64,000 nucleotides of DNA, from contig NZ_JAUALB010000001.1 of the NCBI RefSeq assembly GCF_030345795.1, positions 5,944,001 through 6,008,000 of the forward strand, in the 5' to 3' direction. Made by a program: the position numbers and the translations under genes. The first letter of the stretch is position 1; each line of letters begins with the position of its first letter. This stretch comes from Micromonospora sp. WMMA1363 (GTDB lineage: Bacteria; Actinomycetota; Actinomycetes; Mycobacteriales; Micromonosporaceae). Below, piece by piece: positions 45,061-53,887 of this stretch. The notes under the pieces were generated by a model, which was given only the letters and a program-made list of their open reading frames with translations, made no database searches and was not told the DNA's origin.

Positions 45061-45939
45061 TCAGTAGCGGTTGACGGTCGGCGCGGAGCCCAGCTCGGCA
45101 CCGAACTTGCCGGCGGTGTCGTCCCAGGCCTGCTGCCAGCTGCCGTCGGCGAACGCCTTCTCCAGCGTGTCGTTGACGAAGTCGCGGAAGTCGGTGTCCT
45201 CCTTCTTCACCCCGATGCCGTACGGCTCCTTGGTGAAGTTCTCGCCGGCCAGCTTGAACGACGCCTCGTCCTTGGCGATGTAACCGAGCAGGATCACGTT
45301 GTCCGTGGTGACCGCGTCGACCTGGCCGTTCTTGAGGGCGTCCCGGCACTTGTCGTAGGTGTCGAACGGCACCAGCTGGGCGGCGACGTCCTTGACGTAC
45401 TTTTTGATCTCCTCGAACGGCGTGGAGCCGGTCACCGAGCAGACCTTCTTGGTGCCGTCGGCGAACGAGTCCGGCCCGGTGATCGAGGTGTCGTCCTTCC
45501 TCACCATGATGTTCTGGCCGGCCTCGTAGTACGGCCCGGCGAAGGCGATGCGCTCCTTGCGCTTGTCGTTGATCGTGTACGTCGCGGCGACAAGGTCGAC
45601 GGTGCCGTTGACGATCACGTCCTCGCGGACCTTGGAGGGGGTCTCGACCCACTCGATCTTGTCCTCGGGGATGCCGAGCTCCTCGACGATGATCTTCGCG
45701 ATCTCGACGTCGAAGCCCTCCGGCTTGCCCGACAGGCCCTTGAGGCCGAAGCCTGGCTGGTCGAACTTGGTGCCGATCTTGATCGCCTGGGCCTTGTTCA
45801 GCCGCTCCATCGTGCTGCCGGCGGGGAAGGACTTGCTACCGGCGCCGGTGTCCTCGCCGGCGTCGTCGCCGCCGCAGGCGGCCAGGCCGAGCGCCAGGGT
45901 GGCGGCCGCCGCGAGCGCCGCTACGCGCTTCATACGCAT
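45061..45939 (-). CDS. gluB: Glutamate-type ABC transporter substrate-binding lipoprotein
   Basis: 292 residues. A lipobox LGLAAC puts the lipidated cysteine at residue 22. The bacterial extracellular solute-binding protein family 3 pattern follows: KIGTKFDQPGFGLKG, PEGFDVEIAKIIVEELG, AATYTINDKRKERIAFAGPY and YGIGVKKEDTDFRDFVN. It binds the amino acid outside the membrane and hands it to GluC/GluD. The ATG is preceded by GAAGGAGAAG, a strong ribosome site. The ligand was not deduced from the sequence itself. Confidence 0.9.
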   Translation of the reverse strand: MRMKRVAALAAAATLALGLAACGGDDAGEDTGAGSKSFPAGSTMERLNKAQAIKIGTKFDQPGFGLKGLSGKPEGFDVEIAKIIVEELGIPEDKIEWVETPSKVREDVIVNGTVDLVAATYTINDKRKERIAFAGPYYEAGQNIMVRKDDTSITGPDSFADGTKKVCSVTGSTPFEEIKKYVKDVAAQLVPFDTYDKCRDALKNGQVDAVTTDNVILLGYIAKDEASFKLAGENFTKEPYGIGVKKEDTDFRDFVNDTLEKAFADGSWQQAWDDTAGKFGAELGSAPTVNRY

Positions 45940-45997
45940 ATTCTTCTCCTTCTTCGATGGAGTCGGCCGGGGGACGGCACGCCTCCGATACGGACGC

Positions 45998-46753
45998 CTA
46001 GTGCGTGAGGATCTTGGAGAGGAAGTCCTTGGCCCGCTCGCTGCGCGGGTTGCCGAAGAACTCGGCCGGGGGTGCTTCCTCGACGAGCTGCCCGTCGGCC
46101 ATGAAGACCACGCGGTTGGCCGCGTGCCGGGCGAAACCCATCTCGTGGGTGACGACGACCATCGTCATCCCGTCGCCGGCCAGCGACGTCATCACGTCCA
46201 GCACCTCGCCGACCATCTCCGGGTCGAGTGCGCTGGTCGGCTCGTCGAAGAGCATCGCCTTCGGTTGCATCGCCAGCGCGCGGGCGATTGCCGCCCGCTG
46301 CTGCTGGCCGCCGGAGAGCTGGGCGGGGAACTTGTCGGCCTGGTTGGCGATGCCGACCCGGTCCAGCAGGGCCAGGCCGCGTTCGCGGGCGACCGCCGGC
46401 TTCTCCTTGCGAACCTTGACCGGGCCGAGGGCGACGTTCTCCAGGATGGTCTTGTGCGCGAAGAGGTTGAACGACTGGAACACCATCCCGACCTCGCTGC
46501 GCAGCTTGGCCAGGGCCCTGCCCTCGGCCGGCAGCGGCTGCCCGTCGAACGTGATCGTGCCGGAGTTGATCGGCTCCAACCGGTTGATCGTGCGGCAGAG
46601 CGTGGACTTGCCGGAGCCGGAGGGGCCGATCACCACGACCACCTCGCCCCGCCCGACCGACAGTGAGACGTCGTCCAACACGTGCAGCGGCCCGAACCAC
46701 TTGTTGACCGAGTCCAACACGATGAGCGGTTCGCCCGTCGTCACGTCGTCCAC
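45998..46753 (-). CDS. gluA: Glutamate-type ABC transporter ATP-binding protein
   Basis: 251 residues, ATPase of the importer. Walker [13 protein letters not shown]-loop [16 protein letters not shown], signature [15 protein letters not shown] and Walker [15 protein letters not shown] are all present, with His-loop [11 protein letters not shown]. First gene of a four-gene operon ordered A-B-C-D; 58 bases separate it from gluB. Start GTG 46753; the candidate operator at 46835 is about 80 bases upstream. Confidence 0.93.
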   Translation of the reverse strand: MDDVTTGEPLIVLDSVNKWFGPLHVLDDVSLSVGRGEVVVVIGPSGSGKSTLCRTINRLEPINSGTITFDGQPLPAEGRALAKLRSEVGMVFQSFNLFAHKTILENVALGPVKVRKEKPAVARERGLALLDRVGIANQADKFPAQLSGGQQQRAAIARALAMQPKAMLFDEPTSALDPEMVGEVLDVMTSLAGDGMTMVVVTHEMGFARHAANRVVFMADGQLVEEAPPAEFFGNPRSERAKDFLSKILTH

Positions 46754-46834
46754 CGTCCCTGTCGTCGCTTGGGAGGTCGGTTGACCCCCGGTCCGGCCAC
46801 TCTAGGCGGGGTGATGTGGCGGAATGCAACTCAG

Positions 46835-46853
46835 ATGGTCACGGAGCGGTAAC
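46835..46853. promoter_or_regulatory. Direct-repeat operator-like motif between gluA and selD
   Basis: ATGGTCACGGAGCGGTAAC contains GGTCAC and GGTAAC 11 bases apart, the spacing of OmpR-family regulators. It fits the GlnR pattern GTnAC-n6-GnAAC loosely. A near copy (2 of 19 bases different) is at 48052-48070. Confidence 0.4.
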
Positions 46854-46933
46854 ACCAGTTCTTGCGGCTCGGTAAGTGTCCGATTCTGACCGCTTGGGTG
46901 GCGGCTACCACCCGTTTTGGAGACCATGTGCAG

Positions 46934-47923
46934 ATGGCAGAGCCGGTGCGGCTGACCCGGTACTCCCGCGGTGGCGGTTGCGCGTGCAAGATCCCAGCCG
47001 GCGAGCTGGAGGCGCTGGTGAGGGGGCTCGGACCCGCCGCGGGCGCAGCCGATCTGCTGGTCGGCCTCGACCACGGCGACGACGCCGCCGTGGTCCGGCT
47101 CGACGAGCGCACCGCTCTGGTCAGCACCGCCGACTTCTTCACCCCGGTGGTCGACGACGCGTACGACTGGGGGCGGATCGCCGCTGCCAACGCCCTCTCC
47201 GACGTGTACGCGATGGGCGGTGTCCCGCTGGTGGCGCTCAACCTGCTCTGCTGGCCGCGCGGTGTGCTCCCGCTGGAGCTGGCCCGCGAGGTGTTGCGCG
47301 GCGGGCGGGATGTGGCCCGGGTGGCCGGCTGTCACCTCGCCGGCGGGCACAGCGTCGACGACGAGGGGCCGAAGTACGGGCTCGCGGTCACCGGGACGGT
47401 CCGGCCAGCGGATCTGATCACGCTGGACGCCGGCCGGGCCGGGCAGCCGCTGTCGCTGACCAAGCCGCTCGGCGTCGGCGTGCTCAACACCCGGCACAAG
47501 GCGACCGGGGAGATCTTTCCCGCGGCGGTCGCGGCGATGACCATGCTGAACCGGGACGCCGCCCGCGCGGCGGTGGCGGCCGGGGTCCGGTGTGGCACCG
47601 ACGTCACCGGCTTCGGGCTGCTCGGCCACGCGTCGAAGCTCGCCCGGGCCAGCCGACTGACCGTGGCGATCGACACGGCCCGGGTGCCGTACCTGGCGGG
47701 CGCGCGGCAGGCGGCCCGGGACGGGTACGTCAGCGGGGGCAGCCGCCGCAACCTCGACTGGGTCACGCCGTGGACGGACTTCGGGTCGGCGGGCGAGGCG
47801 GAGCGGCTGCTGCTGGCCGACGCGCAGACCTCCGGCGGTCTGCTGGTCGCGGGGGAGCTGCCGGGTGCCCCGGTCATCGGGGAGTTGCTGCCCCGGGGTG
47901 AGCATCGTGTCGTGCTTCGCTAG
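46934..47923 (+). CDS. selD: Selenide, water dikinase
   Basis: 329 residues. It makes selenophosphate from selenide and ATP, for selenocysteine or selenouridine synthesis. ATG 46934 gives the family start LTRYSRGGGCACKIP, with the catalytic Cys16, Cys18 and Lys19. AIRS-type ATP-binding motifs follow: LDHGDDAAVVRL, STADFFTPVVDD, ANALSDVYAMGG and LAGGHSVDDEG; near the end is LADAQTSGGLLVAG. Cysteine rather than selenocysteine is at the active site. No selA, selB, tRNA-Sec or selU is visible nearby. Confidence 0.93.
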   Translation: MAEPVRLTRYSRGGGCACKIPAGELEALVRGLGPAAGAADLLVGLDHGDDAAVVRLDERTALVSTADFFTPVVDDAYDWGRIAAANALSDVYAMGGVPLVALNLLCWPRGVLPLELAREVLRGGRDVARVAGCHLAGGHSVDDEGPKYGLAVTGTVRPADLITLDAGRAGQPLSLTKPLGVGVLNTRHKATGEIFPAAVAAMTMLNRDAARAAVAAGVRCGTDVTGFGLLGHASKLARASRLTVAIDTARVPYLAGARQAARDGYVSGGSRRNLDWVTPWTDFGSAGEAERLLLADAQTSGGLLVAGELPGAPVIGELLPRGEHRVVLR

Positions 47924-48051
47924 AGCGCCTGGAAGCCCGGTGCTGGAGCGCCTTCAAGGCCGGTGTCGGCGGCCGGGCGCGGCACAATACTCGATAAACT
48001 GTCATCTTCTCGTTACTCGAAGCGATGAAGCTCAAGGAAATTTTGCCCGGA

Positions 48052-48070
48052 ATGGTCACAGACCGGTAAC
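48052..48070. promoter_or_regulatory. Second copy of the GGTCAC/GGTAAC motif
   Basis: ATGGTCACAGACCGGTAAC, about 90 bases before the hypothetical gene at 48159, in a locally A/T-rich stretch. It differs from 46835-46853 at two positions. Confidence 0.4.
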
Positions 48071-48158
48071 TTGCCCCCGGCTGGGGTCAAATGCACCCCA
48101 CCATCGTCAGTAAGGCCCGATCCGGAGGCCGGTGGAACGAGCACAGCGAGGAGGCGGC

Positions 48159-48638
48159 ATGACCGAGCTGTGGAGCTGGAGAATCGACCAGGTGCGGTCG
48201 ACGGAGGTCTGGCCGACGCTGGCCGAGGCGCTCGGCCGGGTGGTGATGCCGTTGGCGGTTGCCGACCCGGTGCGGCTGCCGAAGTACGCGGTGATCGCCG
48301 ACATCTGGCGGGCGCCGGGGGAGTTCGCCACGATCGTCGACTGTTACGGGGTGCCGGACACCCTGTCCGAGCTGCCCAGCGTCGCGGTGCTGGCCCGGCT
48401 GCTGGGTCGCAACTGCGTACTGCGCGACGACACCCTCGACGAGACCCGGCACCTGCTCGTCGCCCCCGACGGCACGATCCGACCGGTGCACTTCGACGTC
48501 CGGGAGACCGACGACGGCGAGGTGCTCAGCAACCAGCGACTCTGCACCGAGGCGCATCCCGGCTGCCGCGGCTGGTCCCGGTGCCACCGCTCCCGCTGGG
48601 CCCCCGACTCGGTGCTTCCCGCGCTCGCCGCCGCCTAG
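48159..48638 (+). CDS. Hypothetical protein
   Basis: 159 residues from ATG 48159, preceded by GAGGAGGCGG. The first part is a helix-rich segment (WRIDQVRSTEVWPTLAEALG) and the middle IVDCYGVPDTLSELPSVAVLARLLG. The C-terminal third has two His/Cys-containing stretches (LCTEAHPGC, WSRCHRSRW), possibly metal ligands. No signal peptide or membrane segment. I do not recognise the family. Regular codon use supports expression. Confidence 0.75.
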   Translation: MTELWSWRIDQVRSTEVWPTLAEALGRVVMPLAVADPVRLPKYAVIADIWRAPGEFATIVDCYGVPDTLSELPSVAVLARLLGRNCVLRDDTLDETRHLLVAPDGTIRPVHFDVRETDDGEVLSNQRLCTEAHPGCRGWSRCHRSRWAPDSVLPALAAA

Positions 48639-48759
48639 CCTGGGCGATTCATGGTGGTCGCCGGGCTGTGGTGTCCCACGTGGGAGCGGCGGCACCGCAA
48701 TGCCGGGGCGGTTGAAAGCTGCCGAAAGGTCGCTCGGCCCGGGACGGGGGCGGAGTGAC

Positions 48760-49344
48760 TCAGGGGTAGGTGGGGATGTTGTGGGTTGCCCAGTCGGCGA
48801 GGGCGCGGGCGCACTTCGCGATGGTTTCCCGCCAGGTCTCGATGGCGCTCGCGTTGGCGTCGTCGCTGACGTTCTTGACGATGTGCAGCGACACACCGGC
48901 TTGGTGTGCCGCCGTCGCCAGGGCGTAGCCTTCCATATCGACCATGGACGCGTGTGCCGCCAGGTGGTCACACGTGGCCTTGTCGTCGATGAAGGTGTCC
49001 CCTGTGGCGAGGGTGGGGCCGTTAGGGTCGCCCACCGTCAGGGGCGGGCCATGGGTCTCGCCGGTCCGGGCGCGCAGGGTTTCGCTGTCCAGGTCGTGTT
49101 GTATCACCGTGCCGATGAGGTGGGTTCCGGCCCAGCCGGGGCGCAGGGCTCCCGCAGTGCCGAGGTTGATGACCTTTGATGGAATTGGGCCGCGGGCGAG
49201 TGTCGCGGCGAGCGCGGTCGCGGCGTTGACCTTGCCCACGCCGGTCAGCAGGACGGGCAGGGACGTGTTGAGGTACTGGGCCTCTGCCTGGAGCGCCAGC
49301 ACGAGCAAGGGACGGTCACTGGTGATCTCTCCCGTGAGCTGCAC
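48760..49344 (-). CDS. Nucleosidase/phosphorylase of the MTA/SAH nucleosidase superfamily
   Basis: 194 residues, shorter than the usual ~230. PNP/UDP-fold features are LLTGVGKVNAATALAATLA, VINLGTAGALRPGW, and the MVDMEGYALATAA motif, where the Glu of DMEGY binds the ribose, then VKNVSDDANASA with the catalytic Asp. It should split a nucleoside such as methylthioadenosine or a related compound; the exact substrate is uncertain. Start GTG 49344. It stands alone between a convergent hypothetical gene and the DUF2277 gene. Confidence 0.8.
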   Translation of the reverse strand: MQLTGEITSDRPLLVLALQAEAQYLNTSLPVLLTGVGKVNAATALAATLARGPIPSKVINLGTAGALRPGWAGTHLIGTVIQHDLDSETLRARTGETHGPPLTVGDPNGPTLATGDTFIDDKATCDHLAAHASMVDMEGYALATAAHQAGVSLHIVKNVSDDANASAIETWRETIAKCARALADWATHNIPTYP

Positions 49345-49498
49345 GGGTTCAGAGTAGGGGGCCGGCCCCGGCAGGAATCGGTATTCACCTAGTCGGCGAT
49401 CTCGGCGGCGGACCCTGAGGAAGCGACCGCGTCACGCAGACCCATGGGCATCCTGGACGCGGTCGGTGGCGGGCCGGTCGGCGGGCCGCCGGCCGCCC

Positions 49499-49534
49499 CA
49501 CGGTAGACGGGGGCCGCACGGTAGACGGGGGCCG
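49499..49534. repeat. 18-bp perfect tandem duplication
   Basis: CACGGTAGACGGGGGCCG occurs twice without a gap, in the 258-base spacer between the nucleosidase and DUF2277 genes. Confidence 0.85.
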
Positions 49535-49602
49535 CGGGCCGGTCCGCCGCAACGGTCGGGAGGCCCCTCCACCATCGAAGGCGTGCGGCAAGGAGCCATT
49601 CC

Positions 49603-49821
49603 TTACCCCCGACGCCCGCCGCGTACCTCCAACCCGTCGAGCAGGGTGGCGGTGGCCGCGGCGACCGCCGTGACCGCGGCGTCGAACGCGGCGGCGTTGT
49701 GGGCGGCCGGCGCGCGGAACCCGGAGATCTTCCGGACGTACTGCAACGCGGCCGCCTGGATGTCCGCGTCGCTCACCGCCGGGGTGTACGGCTCACGCAG
49801 GGTCTTGATGCTCCGGCACAC
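49603..49821 (-). CDS. DUF2277 family protein
   Basis: 72 residues: [18 protein letters not shown], then [19 protein letters not shown] and [16 protein letters not shown]. The pattern CRxIxxLRxPYxP...[13 protein letters not shown] is diagnostic. GTG 49821 with AGGAGG six bases before it was preferred to the longer frame from 49845. Function unknown; the family often lies near DNA and tRNA modification genes. Divergent from miaB. Confidence 0.88.
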   Translation of the reverse strand: MCRSIKTLREPYTPAVSDADIQAAALQYVRKISGFRAPAAHNAAAFDAAVTAVAAATATLLDGLEVRGGRRG

Positions 49822-49874
49822 GGCGCCTCCTCGGTTCGGGTCCATCCGGGCTGTCCGGATACGCTGTTCTGGTC

Positions 49875-51407
49875 ATGACTACCGCAGCGGCGAGCAGCCC
49901 GCGCACCTACCAGGTGCGCACGTATGGCTGCCAGATGAACGTGCACGACTCCGAGCGGATCTCCGGCCTGCTGGAGCAGGCCGGCTACGTGCGGGCCCCC
50001 GACGTCGACGACACCCCCGACGTGGTCGTCTTCAACACCTGCGCGGTGCGGGAGAACGCCGACAACCGGCTCTACGGCAACCTCGGTCATCTGCGCCCGG
50101 TGAAGGACAGGCACCCGGGGATGCAGATCGCGGTCGGCGGCTGCCTCGCCCAGAAGGATCGCGGCGAGATCGTCCGCCGGGCGCCCTGGGTCGACGTGGT
50201 GTTCGGCACGCACAACATCGGGTCGTTGCCGGTGCTGCTGGACCGGGCCCGGCACAACGCCGCCGCCGAGGTGGAGATCCTGGAGTCGCTCGAGATCTTC
50301 CCCTCCACGCTGCCCACCCGCCGCGAGTCGACGTACGCCGGCTGGGTGTCGATCTCGGTCGGTTGCAACAACACCTGCACGTTCTGCATCGTGCCCGCTC
50401 TGCGGGGCAAGGAAAAGGACCGCCGGCCCGGCGACATCCTCGCCGAGGTCCGCGCCCTGGTCGACGAGGGCGTGCTGGAGGTGACCCTGCTCGGGCAGAA
50501 CGTCAACTCCTACGGTGTGGCGTTCGGCGACGCTGGCGAGCCGAACTGGAATCGTACTGGTGGCCGGTCCGCTTTCGCCGAGCTGCTGCGTGCCTGCGGC
50601 GGCATCGACGGACTGGAGCGGGTGCGGTTCACCAGCCCGCACCCGAAGGACTTCACCGACGACGTGATCGCCGCGATGGCCGAGACGTCGAACGTCTGCC
50701 ACTCGCTGCACATGCCGCTGCAGTCCGGCTCCGACGACGTGCTACGGGCGATGCGCCGGTCGTACCGGTCGGAGCGGTACCTGGGGATCATCGAGAAGGT
50801 CCGGGCGGCGATGCCGGACGCGGCGATCACCACCGACATCATCGTCGGCTTTCCCGGCGAGACCGAGGCCGACTTCCAGCGAACCCTCGACGTGGTCCGC
50901 GAGGCGCGGTTCGCCTCGGCGTTCACCTTCCAGTACTCCAAGCGCCCCGGCACGCCCGCAGCCACCATGGACGGTCAGCTCCCGAAGCAGGTTGTCCAGG
51001 AGCGTTACGACCGGCTGATCGCCTGCGTGGAGGAGATCACCTGGGCGGAGAACAAGAAGCTGCTCGGGGAGACCGTGGAGGTGCTGGTCGCCGTCGGCGA
51101 GGGACGCAAGGACGAGCGCACCGGCCGGATGTCCGGGCGCGCCCGGGACGGCCGGCTGGTGCACTTCGACGCCGGAAGCCGCACCGGGCAGATCCGCCCG
51201 GGTGACGTCGTGCACACCGTCGTCACGTACGCGGCCCCGCACCACCTCAACGCCGACGGTGAGCCGCTGGCCCACCGGCGGACCCGGGCCGGGGACGCGG
51301 CCGAGGCGGGACGCAGTCCGCGTACCGCCGGCGTGCTGCTGGGCCTGCCGACGATCGGCGCGCCGGCCGCGACGCCGGCGGAGACCGGAGGTTGCGCCGC
51401 CCACTGA
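49875..51407 (+). CDS. miaB: tRNA-2-methylthio-N6-dimethylallyladenosine synthase MiaB
   Basis: 510 residues. Radical SAM methylthiotransferase that adds the methylthio group to i6A37 of tRNAs. The N-terminal cluster uses Cys19 (TYGCQMN), Cys56 (NTCAVRE) and Cys90 (GGCLAQ). The radical SAM cluster is CNNTCTFC at 164-171. A TRAM domain ([24 protein letters not shown]) is at about 400-460. A Pro/Ala/Gly-rich tail of about 60 residues is extra. The partner miaA lies 2.5 kb downstream. Confidence 0.96.
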   Translation: MTTAAASSPRTYQVRTYGCQMNVHDSERISGLLEQAGYVRAPDVDDTPDVVVFNTCAVRENADNRLYGNLGHLRPVKDRHPGMQIAVGGCLAQKDRGEIVRRAPWVDVVFGTHNIGSLPVLLDRARHNAAAEVEILESLEIFPSTLPTRRESTYAGWVSISVGCNNTCTFCIVPALRGKEKDRRPGDILAEVRALVDEGVLEVTLLGQNVNSYGVAFGDAGEPNWNRTGGRSAFAELLRACGGIDGLERVRFTSPHPKDFTDDVIAAMAETSNVCHSLHMPLQSGSDDVLRAMRRSYRSERYLGIIEKVRAAMPDAAITTDIIVGFPGETEADFQRTLDVVREARFASAFTFQYSKRPGTPAATMDGQLPKQVVQERYDRLIACVEEITWAENKKLLGETVEVLVAVGEGRKDERTGRMSGRARDGRLVHFDAGSRTGQIRPGDVVHTVVTYAAPHHLNADGEPLAHRRTRAGDAAEAGRSPRTAGVLLGLPTIGAPAATPAETGGCAAH

Positions 51408-51413
51408 CCGCAC

Positions 51414-51433
51414 CGGCGGCTGCCGTGCCGCCG
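51414..51433. terminator. Candidate terminator after miaB
   Basis: CGGCGG and CCGCCG with an 8-base loop, starting 7 bases after the miaB stop, between convergent genes. Confidence 0.4.
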
Positions 51434-51586
51434 ACACGAAGCCCCGGCGCTGTCGTCGCGCCCGCACTGCGCCCGTCTGCCACCCGTGGCTTCGTGGTCG
51501 GGTTGGCCGGTCACGGTGGCCGGGGTGGGCGGTACCCGCCACGGGTACTCGGCCTCGGGTCAACGGCGGTCCTGCCGGCCGTCGGC

Positions 51587-52795
51587 TCAGCCGGCCTGCT
51601 CGGCGAGTTGGAGGAACTGGCGCTTCGAGGCGAGCGCCTGCTCGGCCTCCCGGATCCGTCGGGCGTCCCCGGCGGCCTGGGCGCGGGCCAGCCGTCCCTC
51701 GGCCTCTGCCACCTGCGTCCGCATCTGGGCCAACAGCGGGTTGTCCTGCGGACTGGTGCGCCGCCATGCCGAGTCCATCACCTCACGGACCTTGTCGTCG
51801 ACCGCGCGTAGCCGCCGCTCCAGGCCCGCCGCCGCCTCCCGGGGCACCCGGCCGGCGTCGTGCCACTGCGCCTGGATCTCGCGGAGCTTCGCCTGCGCGC
51901 CCTTCGGGTCGCCGTCGACGTCCAGCGCTTCGGCCTCGGCCAGCAGCGTCTGCTTGCGCTCCATGTTGGCGCGCTGCTCGTTGTCCCGCGCGGAGAAAAC
52001 GTCACTGCGCCGGCTGAAGAACGCGTCCTGAGCCGCCCGGAACCTCTCCCAGAGCCGCTGCTCGGCCTCCTTCGAGGCCCGCGGCGCAGCGCGCCACTGG
52101 TTCATCAGTTCTTTGAGCTGGCCGGCGGTGGACCCCCAGTCGGTGGAGTCCTGCAGCTTCTCGGCCTCGGCGACCAGGTCCTCCTTGACGGCCTGCGCCT
52201 GCTTGCGCTGCGCGTCGAGCGAGGCGAAGTGTGCGCCCCGCCGGCGGGTGAAGCCGTCGCGCGCCGCCGCGAACCGCTTCCACAGCTCGCCATCGGTCTT
52301 CTTGTCGACCCCGCGGATGGCCTTCCACTCCTCGAGGATCTCCTTGAGCCGGTCGCCGGCGGTCTTCCAACCGGTCGACTCGGCGGCCAGCCGCTCAGCC
52401 TCCTCGACCAGCTCGGTCTTACGGGCGAGTGCCTCGCCGCGGGCCGCTTCCCGGGCCGCCCGGGCCGCGGCGGCCTTCTCGTCGGCGACGGTGGCGAGTC
52501 GGTCCAGCCGGGCGGCGAGCCCGTCGATGTCGCCGACCACGTGCGCCTCGGCCAGCGAGGCGCGCAGCCGGCGGATCGTGCTGAGCGAGTGACTAGCGTC
52601 CGCCGCGCCCGAATTCAGCCGGGCCTCGGTCAGATCCACCTCGGTCACCAGGTCGGCGAACCGACGGGCGAAGTGGGCCAGCCCTTCTTCCGGTGCCCCC
52701 GCCTGCCAGGAACCGACCACCCGCTCGCCCTCGGTGGTCTTGACGTACACGGTGCCGTCCGCGTCCACCCGTCCGAAGGCAGTCCAGTCGCTCAT
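51587..52795 (-). CDS. DUF349 domain-containing protein
   Basis: 402 residues, almost wholly helical and charged. DUF349 repeats are visible, each with a W.k....R...e..lw..F....d.ff pattern: LKEILEEWKAIRGV with LWKRFAAARDGF, LKELMNQWRAAPRAS with LWERFRAAQDAFF, and LREIQAQWHDAGRV. The N-terminal ~70 residues form a small beta domain (VYVKTTEGERVVGSW). The family is common in actinobacteria; its role is unknown. ATG 52795. It is convergent with miaB and divergent from the dioxygenase-like gene. Confidence 0.88.
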   Translation of the reverse strand: MSDWTAFGRVDADGTVYVKTTEGERVVGSWQAGAPEEGLAHFARRFADLVTEVDLTEARLNSGAADASHSLSTIRRLRASLAEAHVVGDIDGLAARLDRLATVADEKAAAARAAREAARGEALARKTELVEEAERLAAESTGWKTAGDRLKEILEEWKAIRGVDKKTDGELWKRFAAARDGFTRRRGAHFASLDAQRKQAQAVKEDLVAEAEKLQDSTDWGSTAGQLKELMNQWRAAPRASKEAEQRLWERFRAAQDAFFSRRSDVFSARDNEQRANMERKQTLLAEAEALDVDGDPKGAQAKLREIQAQWHDAGRVPREAAAGLERRLRAVDDKVREVMDSAWRRTSPQDNPLLAQMRTQVAEAEGRLARAQAAGDARRIREAEQALASKRQFLQLAEQAG

Positions 52796-53152
52796 GTACC
52801 CATCCTCGTTCTCCCGGCGTCGCGGGTCGATCCCGCGAGCGCCGCCACGGCGCAGCCAAGTTTCTCCCCGGCATTGTCACAGGTCCGCCCCGGTGCCCGT
52901 CGAGCGCCTATCGCCGACCGTGACCATACGGTGTCCTACCGCCTTTGTGCTCTCGTCAGTGCGTGAGTGTCGGAATCCACCCGTGCCGGCCGGCGACCTC
53001 GTTGCCGACGTGTGGCGCGGCGGCCGGAGGACGCAGTTGGTTCCGCGGTGGGTGGCGGTTGTTCGTCTGCCCGTGCCGGGCCGCCGGCGGATCGGCGGGC
53101 CCGGCGGCCCGCCGCGGTGATCCCGCCACGGTGTGCCCGCTACGGTGATCTG
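52796..53152. other. Divergent intergenic region, no gene seen
   Basis: 357 bases between the DUF349 start and the LigB-like gene. Open frames here are extensions of neighbouring frames. It should hold both promoters; I could not pick convincing -10 and -35 elements. Confidence 0.5.
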
Positions 53153-53887
53153 GTGCCACTGGTCGCCGCCGCCGTCTGCCCGCACCCGCCGCTGCTCGTC
53201 CCCGAGGTCGCCGGTGCCGCCGCCGCCGAGCTGGACGACCTGCGCGCCGCCTGCGCGGCCGCCGTCACCCAGCTCTACGCGTCCGGCGCGCGGAGCATCG
53301 TGATCGTCGGCGCCGGCGACCGCAGCGCTACCCTCGATGTCCCGGTCCGGGGCACGTTCGCGCCGTGGGGAGTACCGATCGAGGTGCGGCTCGGCGGCCC
53401 GGCCGACGGGCGGGTCGCCACCGAGGGCCTGCCGCTCAGTCTGCTCGTCGGGGCCTGGCTGGCCCGGCGGGTGCCGCCGCCCGCCGGGGCGGACGACGTG
53501 AGCTGGCGGATGCTGAGCCTCGCCGTGGACGAGCCGGCCGAGCGATGTGCCGAGGTCGGCCGCCGGACGGGGACAGCCCAGCCGTGGGCGATGCTGGTGA
53601 TGGGGGACGGGTCGGCGTGCCGGGGCGAGCGGGCGCCCGGCTACGACGACCCGCGCGCCGCGCCGTATGACGCGGTGGTCGCCCGGGCCCTCACCGCTGC
53701 GGACACCGGTGCCCTCCTCGACCTGGACCCGGAGCTGTCCGCGGAGCTCAAGGTCGCCGGCCGTGCGCCCTGGCAGGTCCTCGCCGGCGCGGTCCGCGCG
53801 GAGGGCGGCGACTGGCGGGGCGAGCTGACCTATGACGCCGCGCCGCACGGGGTGGCCTACTTCGTCGCCTCCTGGAGGCCGGCATGA
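53153..53887 (+). CDS. LigB-like class III extradiol dioxygenase-superfamily protein
   Basis: 244 residues from GTG 53153. The start VPLVAAAVCPHPPLLVPEVAG carries the His-Pro-Pro motif typical of the superfamily. GARSIVIVGAGDRSATLD and WAMLVMGDGSA give the Rossmann-like core, and YDAVVARALTAAD and PWQVLAGAV resemble the helical closing part. Some metal ligands of true dioxygenases are not apparent, so catalysis is uncertain. In actinobacteria the gene commonly precedes miaA; here the stop overlaps the miaA start (ATGA). Confidence 0.75.
   Translation: MPLVAAAVCPHPPLLVPEVAGAAAAELDDLRAACAAAVTQLYASGARSIVIVGAGDRSATLDVPVRGTFAPWGVPIEVRLGGPADGRVATEGLPLSLLVGAWLARRVPPPAGADDVSWRMLSLAVDEPAERCAEVGRRTGTAQPWAMLVMGDGSACRGERAPGYDDPRAAPYDAVVARALTAADTGALLDLDPELSAELKVAGRAPWQVLAGAVRAEGGDWRGELTYDAAPHGVAYFVASWRPA

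Noticed and set aside
46784..46933. A tRNA-Sec gene next to selD
   Set aside because: I searched the spacer by eye for a long acceptor stem and TTCGA arm and found none.
49466..51205. 579-residue open frame across miaB in another frame
   Set aside because: MiaB in frame 49875-51407 has all cluster cysteines; the other frame is a shadow.
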